From: Angiostrongylus vasorum
Lineage: Eukaryota > Nematoda > Chromadorea > Rhabditida > Metastrongylidae
DNA length: 64,000 nt
Assembly (NCBI GenBank): GCA_018806985.1
Contig: JADANN010000037.1
Coordinates: forward strand, 1-64,000
Direction of reading: 5' to 3'
Both the position numbers and the translations under genes were made by a program. This document shows, in pieces, positions 11,455 to 21,035 of the stretch (the stretch's first letter is position 1; each line of letters begins with the position of its first letter). Under the pieces are notes generated by a model, which was not told where the DNA came from, ran no database searches, and saw only the letters and a program-made list of their open reading frames with translations.

Positions 11455-12165
11455 ACAGCTTGGTTCGGCAAATAGCCATCTCCAATGGCTACGAAATAGT
11501 AACCCAACGAGATAGGTTAAGAAGGAGAGCGACGCCCCAAAACGAAAAACGTGGTCAAAACAAAACCCCGTTTATGTTGCCCTTCATTAGCGATGGACTA
11601 AGTGTAGCTATTAAACTGTGCCTAAGAAGGGCGGATCTAGTGCATTCGCGGTACTCTTTGTCATCAGTGAGTGCGTGACCGCCTATATGACCGTCTATGC
11701 AAAAGCACAAAGCTGCGTAATTTACCCTTACGGCAAGGATGATGGCTGGATGTGTTCATGTGCGATATACCTGATTTCTTGCAGTACTTTCGGAGATGAA
11801 CATATATGCAAAACGAGCAGACCTTTATGTATCCGCATAAAAAGAACACCTAGATGGCAAACGAAAAGCAAGATTAAGTACCCCCTAGGCACGCATACGA
11901 TACAAAAAACATAGCGGAGACGATTTTGATATTAAAGTCAATATCCTCGCACAGGATACCAAAACACCAACGCGCAAACTTCCTGAGGCTTTTGGATAAA
12001 TGCCAAGAACCCTTAAATTAATAGCATGGAGTGCCCAGAGATGACACGTGATCTCGCCCCCGTAGCTTCGCATCGATTCCTGACGAAGGGTGGCGCATCG
12101 ACCAAATGCGTCTCTGATCAGCTGTTCTTCCTCAGTGGAAGGCACGCAATGAACGATGAGTTTTT
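11455..12165 (+). pseudogene. Penelope-like endonuclease fragment, degraded
   Basis: The plus-strand PLE C-terminal part starts with the linker (CTCGGCAAATAGCC-like block), runs through CVIYPYGKDDGWMCSCAIYL (about 11,725-11,780) and CIRIKRTPRWQTK (about 11,828-11,865) to the decayed ECPEMTRDLAP block (about 12,030) and the 3' tail. The GIY-YIG signature residues are poor (EHICKTSRPL for EYIGETGRPL) and several frameshifts are present. The copy is repeated directly at 33.6-34.3 kb and inverted at 25.03-25.61 kb. Confidence 0.82.
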
Positions 12166-13620
12166 TTCGAGTCGTTCATTTCCTCCCTCCCACCCTTCAC
12201 ACACAAAGGGGTGCTTGTAAGAAACATGTTTCGAACAGCCACCTCTGTGTGCACAAAGAGGGACTAAAAGAGGAATGGCGCAACTTGGCTCGGCAAATAG
12301 CCATCTCCAACGGCTATGAAATAGTAAACCCACGAGATAAGTCTAGAAGGAGAACGACGCCCCAAAATGAAAAACGTGGCCAAGACAAAACCCCGTTTAT
12401 GTTGCCCCTTCATTAGCGACGAAGTAAGTGTAGATATCTAAAGGAATCGGTAGCGATAGTTGAAACATCACCCGATTCTCTTCTGTCGTCAATTAGTTCG
12501 TAACCGACTACATGAGTATCTATGCGAAACACAAAGTTGCGTAATTTGCCCATATGGCAGGCATGGTGAGTGCATGAGTTCAGGTACGATATACCTGATC
12601 TCTTGTAGTACTTGAGCAGACGAATATATTGGCGAAACGGGAAGACCTTTAAGTATCCGTATAAGACAGCACCTAGATGGCATACGAAAATCAAAACAGA
12701 GTACGCCACTAGGGCACTCATCGCCTGTACCTGTCACCTGTCGCCCCGTTGATCGTCGAGTGACTCGAGCGTTCGCGAGTAAGTTTTCCACTTTTCCCCT
12801 GTCGCGTGCAAGAATAGCCCAATGGGTTCTGCTCGCTCTAGGGACTCGTCGAGCATCATATCTTTCTTCAAGGCTCTTTGTGAAGAATTCTGACCATCGG
12901 TTCGGTGGTCTTCCTGTCACTAACAGCTCATGTCCATCGGTTGTCATTCATACACATTACGTGTCCGGTCCACCTGATCTTCTACTGTTTGGCGTACAGA
13001 ACGGCATCTTTGATTTTTTGATCGTCGACGCAGATCGGAGCTTCGGATCCCTTCCCTTATTGTGTGGAACGGGATACTCCTAGCATCGCTCTTTCGACTG
13101 CGCGTTCAATAACGCTAAGTGACCTCTCATCCCGCTTACGCAGCGACCAAGTTTCTGACGCATACGTTAAGGCAGGAAGTACCGCTGAGTCGAAAGGGTG
13201 GGCACGGAGTCGGGTGTTCTTTGTTCTCTTCACTACATCCTTGACGCTCTTGAAAGCTCCCCATGCTGCTCGTTTCCTTCTGCTCACCTCTAGAGCTAAG
13301 TCGTTCATCATATTGATTTCCCACCTAGACAGATATAACTGGAGTGTTCGGAGATATTCGTTCCGTTGAGCATAAATGGGGCATGCGAAACCAATCCGTT
13401 CTTCGTGAACATCCTTTTGTGAGATTTAGTTGAAGACCATTTTTGTGAGATTTAGTCGAAGACCAGTCTTTCCACAGGCTTTATCAAAGTCGGTAAGCAT
13501 TCGTTTTGCTTGGCTAATGTTTGCGTTATAAGGACGATGTCATCAGCAAAGCGACGATGGTGTAACTGCAGACCATCGATTTTCACTCCCATATTATCCC
13601 ATTCCAATGTTCGCATGACG
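11560..13620. repeat. inverted repeat arm, left (partner about 23,575-25,615)
   Basis: The reverse complement matches the right arm almost exactly. For example, an 84-codon segment of the RTE (13,311-13,057 minus) has the same translation as 23,862-24,113 plus. Similarity drops sharply beyond about 13,600, within the RTE reverse transcriptase region, although both sides continue as RTE. Confidence 0.9.
12166..12722 (+). pseudogene. Penelope-like RT C-terminus and endonuclease fragment
   Basis: A plus-strand fragment joined to the preceding PLE tail at about 12,165. It begins within the RT C-terminal segment (LPSHPSHTKG), continues through the linker (ISNGYEIVNPRDKSRRR, about 12,308-12,358) and the GIY-YIG region, and stops at STPLGTH, where RTE R1 begins. 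An inverted, almost identical copy lies at 24.45-25.01 kb. Confidence 0.82.
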
Positions 13621-14341
13621 TTCTGGAGGGAGGCGGTAAATAATTTTGGCGAAGTGGTATCGCCTTGCCTAGCTCCTCTTTCAACGTCAATGATAATATC
13701 GTCGTAGAATGACGACACCTTGGTTGTGAAATTTTTGTGCGGCTCACGAAGAATTTTTATGTACTGAGTAGGGACTCCTTGACTATCTAGGGCTTCCAAG
13801 ACTGCACCTATCTCGACTGAATCAAAGCCCTTTTGTAAATCGATGAAGGTGATACAGAGCGGTCTTTTTGTACTCGCGATACTTCAATGAGCTTTATTAT
13901 CGTGTGGATGTGGTCCATCGTACTAAATCTTTTTCGAAACCCTGCTAGCTCGCATGGCTGTCCATCGTCCAGTGTTCTGTCAATCCTGTTTAGAATGACT
14001 CGAGTGAAGAGTTTGTAGACAACAGATAGCAAGCAGATTAGGCAGTAGTTGCCGATATCGTTTACGTCACCCTTCTTGAACAATAACACGGTTTTGCTGG
14101 TCTTCAACTGAGTAGGGTCCTTGCATTTAGACAGGTAACGTGTGAAGAGCCGAGCCAGTGTGTCTATGAGGACTGGCAGGGGGTCCTTCAAGTGCTCAGA
14201 TCTTATCCTGTCGGGACCTGAAGCTGTTCGACTTTTCACCGACAAAGCGGCACGTCAGATTTCGGAAGGGAGAACTGGTGGTACAACATATTCATCCTCC
14301 TTTAATTCATGTGACGGAAGAGTGGACATGGCTATCGAAGG

Positions 14342-14349
14342 AATCTGAG
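14342..14349. repeat. left target-site duplication of PLE insertion
   Basis: AATCTGAG immediately before the PLE, identical to 15,081-15,088 immediately after it. Removing the insert and one copy restores the RTE reading seen in R2. Confidence 0.85.
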
Positions 14350-15080
14350 CTGTATGACCGTCTATGCGAAACAACAAATTGCGTAATCTGCCCTTACGGC
14401 AGGGGACGGTGATTGCATGAGTTCAGGTACGATATACCAGATCTCGTGTAATAATTGCGGAGATGAATATATTGGCGAAACGGGCAGGCCTTTGTGTATC
14501 CGTATAAAAGAACACCTAGATGGCAAACGAAAACTAAGACAAAGTACCCCCACTAGGCACGCATAGGATACAAAAGCACAGCGGGGACGATTTTGAAGTA
14601 AAAGTCAATATCCTTGCGCAGGAGACTAGAACACCAGCGCGAAAAACTTCTTGAGGCTTTTTTGGATAAATGCCAAAACCCTACAATGAATAGCAGGGAT
14701 GAATGCCCAGAGGTCATACGCGACCTGACCCCGTATGTTCGCATCAATTTCTGATGTGGGATGGTGCAGTCATCAACCTTATGCGACCATAATCAGCTGT
14801 TCTAATCTTCCTCATGGGAAGGCACGTAAAAAAGCGGTGAGTCTTTTTCGAGAAGCTGTTGACCATGTAATTACCATAGAGTTTTTTTCGTCTTTTTTGT
14901 AAGTGTCATTGAAGCGTTTGGCCTAGTAAATTGTATGTCAGTATACCCTTCCAGGCTCTGAAGAAGGCGATACTGCCGAAACGTCAGCTACTGTTGTATT
15001 GTACTGTGTTTTTTGTATGGAAGTAAATGTATGCTGTTTAACAACCTCGCGATTGCTGAACAAGAAAACGACGCTTTCAT
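14350..15080 (+). mobile_element. Penelope-like 3' end inserted into RTE R1
   Basis: A 5'-truncated PLE copy starting in the endonuclease (LYDRLCETTNCVICPYG), with the GIY-YIG block DEYIGETGRPLCIRIKEHL-like (about 14,460-14,520), SGDDFEVKVNILAQ-like, EAFLDKCQNPTMNSRDECPE and DLTPYVRI, then the tail and terminal repeat. It is flanked by an 8-bp direct repeat AATCTGAG (14,342-14,349 and 15,081-15,088). The corresponding position in R2 (about 22,845) is uninterrupted. Confidence 0.9.
14953..14990 (+). ncRNA. hammerhead-ribozyme-like motif in PLE terminal repeat
   Basis: Plus strand: AGGCT, CTGAAGA, extra A, GGC/GCC stem II, GAAACGTC, AGCTA. Stem I has one G-U pair and one terminal mismatch. The core is intact apart from the extra A. 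Confidence 0.5.
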
Positions 15081-15088
15081 AATCTGAG
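15081..15088. repeat. right target-site duplication of PLE insertion
   Basis: AATCTGAG, the second copy of the 8-bp duplication flanking the insert. Confidence 0.85.
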
Positions 15089-17136
15089 TAGTATTCGTGA
15101 ATGATTTTCTCCTTTGCCTTTCTCGACGCTGTAATTGTTCCGTCTGGGCGTCGGAGTGCAATCATCTTTGTCCTGTAATTGGCGAAGCTCCCGTGGGCTT
15201 TGCGAATGCTTTTTTCCAGCCTCAGCAGCTTCCACCATTACTGCTGCTCTTCTGTGTTTGAGAACTTCTTTTATGGCCTGTCTGCATTGTTTTGCGATTT
15301 CGAACTTTAGATCGCGGTTGCCTGCAGCTGTGCGATTCCACGCTGACGTATCAGCTCGAGAGTTTCTGGAGACAGACGTCTCTTGGTGGCTTTCGAACTC
15401 TCAGCTTTCATAGCGCTAACGTGAAGATGTTTAATGAGACGTTCATATTCCTCGTCGATGGTATCGACGGTGTCTTCCCAACAGCCGACTAAAGAGTTGA
15501 ATAAGCCCCAGTTTATGGTGGTTTTCGTACTTCGCCTTTTGAATTTAGCGGCTTTTTTTCTCCTTTCTGCGAGAAATGGAATCTTGCGCGAAGGAGGCAA
15601 TGGTGTGATACCGTGTGGAATTTTGGGACAACAGCGACATTGGTTAGGCGAAACCTTCGGTTTACTATGATGTGGTCTATTTTGTTATGGTACTCCACTA
15701 GGAGATTCCCACTACAACGTTGAAGGTGGGAGTTTTGGAATTACGGGTTACCGTGGATAGTCTTGGTCGTCATGGGAAACTCAGAGAGCCGCTCACCCTG
15801 TTCGTTCCTTTCTAATCCGTGGGTCCCAATGTGACGTTCCTCAGACGTTCTTTCTGGTCAAATCTTGGCTTTCACATCCCCAATGATTAACTTGAAGATT
15901 GTATGGTCTTCTCTGTAGAATTTCTCCGAGTCCATTTAGAACGCTTCGGCTTCTTCTTCGTCATAGCTCGACGTCGCCGCGTAAATGACGAAGATTGTCA
16001 AGGCTGGTATTGATCCACATCTTCTTAATCGTAAACGTCCGATTTGAGTTGTAAGTTTTCCGAATGAATCGATGTTCATGGACAAACTCGTGTCGACGAG
16101 AACGCCGAAGCCGCCGACTCCTCTACTGTCGCATGTTCCGAGGAACAGTTCTTCTTCGGTGTCATAGAAGGCGTTGAATTTGTGGCCTCGTCTCGTCTCC
16201 GCCAAGCGAGGACGTCGTACCTTATCTTTCTCGCTTGCATGATCAAGCCTTCTATCGAGGACTCGGATTCAAGTGTACGTGCATTGTAGGTACAGATCGT
16301 CACCTTAGTTTTGAGCCATCCAGGCAGCTTCTATTGGCCCAGAGATTATTTTAGTAGCCTCTCCGTACTCATCCCACCCAACGCTGCCGAATTGAAGACA
16401 CTTTCCGAGTTAAGGAAATAAGGCCCGTTTCTTTTACTGTGCTTAGCACTTTGATACCCACCTATAGCTTGCTGAGCTCTGAACGTGAGGGCTGGGTATA
16501 CTTACGGGTAGCTTGCCAATATCTCCCAGAGTGAACATGGAGCTTATTTGTTGGAGGCGACTTCTAACCGGCTCCAAAATGCTTTCTTGCCGCTTGGTTT
16601 CAGGGTTTTGGCCGAATTGATTCGTAGAATACAATATGCATGAACAAGAACCTAGCCACGCATGAACGCATGAATACGCCTCGTATATACAGCAGGTATG
16701 TGCCAAATCGGCGAAGCATAAACAGAGAGTCCATGCACTGGATCCATCTACGTCTCAGGGAAGCATACCGTCGGTTTTGGTCTGCGATTAGCCTCCTGTC
16801 CGCCTCCTGGGGACGCGCCACGTAGCCTCGCGACTAACCGGCTCGAGATCTTTCATGTGAGGAACGTCCGTGGACTTTTTGACTATATTGAGAAATAAAT
16901 TGTGAATCCAACAGCTAGAACTAGTGAGAAATTTCTGTCCCATACTATAGTATATATCCGTTTGCAGTCTGTGTTGTAGGTTTAACTGAGAAGCTTTAGA
17001 CTAGGTGTATCTCACCGAGCACGATTCGAAATCACGAACAAGAGTCGATCAGTAGAAGTGATCAAAGCTTCTGGCATGGCTTTTTTTTAAAATTTATTCA
17101 GTTGATATCCGGACAATACACATCGGGTGGTTTCAG

Positions 17137-19173
17137 CCCAACACGTTCCTACACCACCAGCAGACACCCGTCAAAGAGGCCGCACCCAGAGTAGTGTTCG
17201 ACATTTCACCAATAATGGCAAAATTGAGGAGTGTTCTTTCCGAGGTGAGCAAAGTTGCGTTTTAAAATTTCGTTTCTCTGGTTTGTCGCTAGATTCATTT
17301 CATAAAAACGGTGGAGTTGTTTTCAGTTCGAATTCTGCAGTTTTACTTAGGCCCCATTCTGCGGTTGAAGTAACAAGTAGCAATTTTAAGACATTTGAAG
17401 ATTTGTACATTTTTTCGTGCTAATGAGGCTACTAGAGATGCTTGAAACTCTTTGAAAAAAGAATTTTTTGCTGATCGTTAGGTTTTACTAATCTTCTCTT
17501 GAGATCTGCTCAACACAGATCGCGGTGTTTACTCACTTTTTTAACTAGTTTCTTCTTGAGTGGATCAATCCCAAGCTCGTAGTTTACCTCCATATAGATC
17601 ATCGTTTTCGATTACTTTTTTCTGCCAGATGAGTTTTTAATGCTTGTTTATTTTCAGTATATTCTGTTTCTGTTTCAGTTTAAGCCTGATGAAAACCTTC
17701 CAGACGAACCGCTGCAACGAATGCATCGTGCTCTCTTAAGACATCGTAAAACTCAATTGTCAGAGCCCGAACTTCAGGTAAACTGTTCAGCCACTCATGA
17801 GCTAGTAGATACCTCTCATATAAAGAAGAGTTTGCAATCAAAGCGCGCAAAGGCGAATCACTCCGCTAAAATCTCTGTTAAAACATTTCCAAGAATAATT
17901 ACAATTTTGACTTATTATTTACTGCCTACTCTTTTAGCGGCAGGGTATATACTGCGAAATATAGCTTTTAATGATGCTGAGATATTTGCAAAACTCCGAC
18001 CGAGGTTTACGGTGGGGAACGACGCTATTGTCCTTTCCGTGGAGTCGCGTCACCACCACATGCGGGTCCTTTCGTTTCGCCTGTCTCTCAGTTAGTTCTA
18101 TTGATCTTTTACCATCAGCAATCACCGGCATTGATCTGGGGGGCCCAAATCGGCAACGAACCCAGTTAAGCTGAGGCTGATGGCAAAAAGATCAATAGAA
18201 CTAGCTGAGAGACAGGCGAAACGAAGGAGCCGCATGATGTGGTGGTGAGCGTGCTACTCCCCGGAAAGGACAATAGCGCGTTCGTTCCCCCACCGTAGAC
18301 ACCTGCGGTCCGGACTTTTGCAAACATCTCAGCATCATTAAAGTTATATTTCCAAGAATAGTTCGGAGATAGCTTTCCCAGACAATTCCAATACCAATTT
18401 ACCGAGGTGAGACGGATAGAAGCTTGGCGCCTAAGAGTGGAGTCGAACCATCGGAGGATTCGCACGGATCACTAGTTAACAGACTCACTATATTACTGAA
18501 CTTTTCAAATTCTGAGTGCTTTGTGCAAAGTACTGAATGGTCAGAATTTTGCCTCAAAAGAATCCTGAATACAGTGATGAGTCATTGAACTGCAGAAGTG
18601 GCGGCACTCATACAGAGAAGAGAACACTTGAGTGACTCGTAGAGAGTCGTGATTCTCGACAGGTGTCAGGTGATCATTCATATATTTTATCGCAAGTGAA
18701 GGTAAAAATTGCTGGAGGTACTCAGCTAACTTTTATACGTTGTTTCTTGCTTTTAATTGAAATTATCATCTTAGATACTTGGCCATCTTTATCCACATAG
18801 GTTGTTAATTCGGTGAACCTAAAGCAATTATTGGAGTTCTGGGAAAAACGACTGATTACAATCGGCGAATGGATGATGCATTGCGAAGAATTCGTACAAC
18901 TACCACTTGATGAAAAGGTCTTAGCTTTCAAGCTTTTCATCTCCGGATCTATTATGCCTTTCTGCAACAGTTGTTTCTTTGCATCTACTTTCCTTCCCTA
19001 ATTCTCCAAATATTCTTGATATTTTTGGTTTCTTCTTTTGATTTTTAGAAACATAAGTAGTTCCCTCTTCCTCTTAGGTCGCGATGTTGAAGAATTCCTG
19101 GATGATTTGGCAACGGTTTGAACGAATCACTATGTCAATAGAACTGTTTGGATGGCGAGCTGTAAATGAAAAG
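17137..19173 (+). CDS. nuclear hormone receptor, hinge and start of ligand-binding domain (four exons, partial)
   Basis: Four phase-0 exons: 17,137-17,244, 17,679-17,777, 18,801-18,917 and 19,078-19,173. Three have canonical borders; the exon 3 donor (AAAAG|GTCTTA) is weak but is placed by reading frame and domain match. Exon 1 carries RVVFDISPIMAKLRSVLSE and exon 2 FKPDENLPDEPLQRM, typical of the linker before nematode receptor ligand-binding domains. Exon 3 has LLEFWEKRLITIGEWMMHCE and EEFVQLPLDEK, and exon 4 VAMLKNSWMIWQRFERITMS and IELFGWRAVNEK, matching helices 3-5 of that domain. Such proteins are ligand-regulated, DNA-binding transcription factors acting in the nucleus; nematodes have a large lineage-specific expansion of them. 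The zinc-finger DNA-binding exons and the rest of the domain were not found. Upstream sequence is RTE R1 to within 263 bp of exon 1. A possible next exon begins after CACTGCAG near 19,299 (DILVCFPKIYL) but reaches a stop without a clear donor. The family call is confident; whether the gene is intact is open. Confidence 0.83.
17885..18365. repeat. paired inverted tRNA-like repeat (SINE2) in a receptor-gene intron
   Basis: The left arm is reversed and the right arm forward, meeting near 18,150. The outer sequence is GATGCTGAGATATTTGCAAAACTC-like at the left and its complement at the right. The tRNA-like unit has GGACC...GCA and TGCGGTCC ends that pair as an acceptor stem. It lies within the intron between exons 2 and 3 of the nuclear receptor gene. 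Confidence 0.65.
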
Positions 19174-20465
19174 GTTGGCTGTCTTGTTCATTTCTGTAAT
19201 GTATGCTTTTGTCGAAAAAATTATCGGCCATTGAAGAAACCTGGCATTTGTTCCTAATAGAAACTGTTAATGATTAATTAACTTAGCCACTGCAGGATAT
19301 TCTTGTCTGCTTTCCAAAGATATACCTGAAAGTTCTATTAAAAACATAACTCTCAGAACGTTGAGCAATCTATCTATACTTTCGCATCATTTTGGCCAGA
19401 GAGCGTTCTTGAGTACTAATAACGAAAATATGTACTGAGTTGTTTGCCACAATCAGTTAAGCCCGTAGAGAGCACTATCTCCACCAGAAGCTAAGGTAAG
19501 AGTGTACTTATCCCACTAGATACCTTGGTGGACTACCTAGGGCACTGCCTCTGCGAAAATTACTTTAAAACTGGAAGCCTTTACACCAAAGCGTGGCGCT
19601 TTTCGTTTCGCATGATCAAGCAAAGCCCACTAAGCGATTGTCGTACGAGCTTTATCAAAATTTGGTCTAATGAGGCTCACAGAACACACTAGACTGTTCT
19701 CGAAACTACACAGGAGGTCATTGCTTCACGTACAGTTAGAGTTTACCGTATTCGGATAACAAGAGATAATATACTCGTGAGAATACGGAAATACATATGA
19801 CTCCGTCTTCAATACGAGACTAGCAGTGTCTAGTTTTTGAAAAGTGTTGAATATCCAAGCATCGATGTTATAGTTATTAGCGATCTCTGACGAGAAGGCG
19901 ATCATCATTGATTCGGTGAAGTTCGACTTTTCTTCACTTACCGACCATGATCCCAGTTATATAAGAAGGTAATCTGTCTGTTTAGAAATTCATTCATCGG
20001 ATCATACACTAAAGAGGTACAAGTATATGAATTTCGTTCTCTTTCTTGAATGCTTCTCAGCATTGCCTATTTTCTTTCGAATGACGGCCACAATTCTTAT
20101 TCACGATGTTGGCACAGAACTTCTCAGCAAGACCAAAATGTCTGACTCATTCTTACGTCTCTTTAAATTCAAAGGATTTTCGAACCATTCGCTGGTCGTT
20201 TCACTGACGAGGTGACGAAATCCTGCCTAGAAGTTGGGCTTAACCCCATAGAAGTCGTCTATGTGTTATGCACGTTATCATGGCATGTTGAAGGCTAGTG
20301 AATTATTGTTAATGGTGTAATCATTTTTGATTAAAGTAACTTATATGAGTCAATTTCATGAATGTGGTATGAATCAGTGATGCAAACCATACATATTGAT
20401 TACTGCAGCCGCTCCATAGTGTGCGTTATCGAAGTCGTTGTCTCATAAATGTCTAGGCAAGCGAC
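19174..20465. other. no gene recognised
   Basis: It should contain later exons of the nuclear receptor gene if that gene is intact, but none could be supported. Open frames at 19,908-19,726 (minus) and 20,027-20,215 (plus) have no recognisable motif. Confidence 0.35.
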
Positions 20466-20469
20466 CTGT

Positions 20470-21035
20470 TTCTGGTCTAAATGTTATTTCCACGACCGAC
20501 TTTCTATTAACCTTGGCATTGATCAAATAGTTCTCGATATTCTTGTTGAGCAAACACGAGGTGTTACTTTATTCTTTATTTCGTTTAAGCTGACGTTTCG
20601 GTGGATTTCGCCTTCTTCACAGCCTGGAAGGGTATATTGATAGGCAATTTACTAAGTCAAACGCTCCGACAACACATACAGAAAGATGAAAATCTAAATC
20701 GCATTCACACGGCCAACAGCTTCTCGAAAAAAACTCACTATTTATTACCTGCCTTCCACTGAGGAAAAAGGAAGAAGGAAGCTCATCAGAGTCGAATATG
20801 GTCGATAGATGCACCACCCCACGTCAAAGCTCGATGCTAAGGTACGGAGCCAGATCGCGTGGGATCTCCGGGCATTCCTCCCTGCTGTTCATTCTAGGAT
20901 TCCTGGTACTTATCCAAAAAACCTCTAGAAGTTTGCGCGCTGGTGTTTTGCCATCCTGTGCGAGGATAGCGACTTTAATATCAAATTCGTCTCCGCTATG
21001 TTTTTGTATTCTATGGGTGCCTGAACCACCAATAC
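20470..21035 (-). mobile_element. Penelope-like 3' half, downstream part of a PLE split by RTE R2
   Basis: On the minus strand, 21,030-20,824 encodes THRIQKHSGDEFDIKVAILA, LLEVFWISTRNPRMN and DLAPYLSIEL, followed by the tail and terminal repeat. The missing upstream half of the endonuclease (ending STPLGTH) is at 24,445-25,010 on the same strand, on the far side of R2. Confidence 0.88.
20587..20625 (-). ncRNA. decayed hammerhead-like motif
   Basis: The same layout as the motif at 1,532-1,570, but the first core base is changed (GTGAAGA instead of CTGAAGA) and stem II carries a mismatch (GGCG/CACC), so it should be inactive. Confidence 0.45.

Larger units (their letters stand above)
3330..12165. 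repeat. large direct duplication, copy 1 (partner about 25,650-34,310)
   Basis: Nearly identical base by base to the partner block, with an offset of about 22.3 kb falling to about 22.1 kb near the right end because of indels. It includes PLE coding, PLE relic, SINE, paired tRNA-like repeat and terminal-repeat copies in the same order. Visible differences are dominated by single-base homopolymer length changes, plus one difference of about 180 bp near 7.77-7.95 kb. Both ends fall in PLE sequence. Boundaries are approximate by eye. Confidence 0.93.
12726..16874 (-). mobile_element. RTE-clade LINE R1 (EEP endonuclease plus reverse transcriptase), interrupted
   Basis: On the minus strand: a 5' untranslated part of about 550 bp (16,874-16,310), the EEP endonuclease start (CTYNARTL, about 16,297), [20 protein letters not shown] (about 16,080-16,020) and PALTIFVIYAATSSYDEEE (about 16,000-15,945). 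The endonuclease-RT linker follows to 15,089. After a PLE insertion (14,350-15,080), the RT continues with SGPDRIRSEHLK (about 14,215-14,180), FKKGDVNDIGNY (about 14,080), GFRKRFSTMDHI (about 13,950-13,915), DVERGARQGDT (about 13,690) and catalytic RFADDIVLI (about 13,545). The 3' end is at about 12,726. Full length without the insert would be about 3.4 kb, usual for RTE. Frameshifts and stops inactivate it. The 3' half is almost identical to R2 in inverted orientation while the 5' half is clearly diverged, so R1 looks chimeric. Confidence 0.93.
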
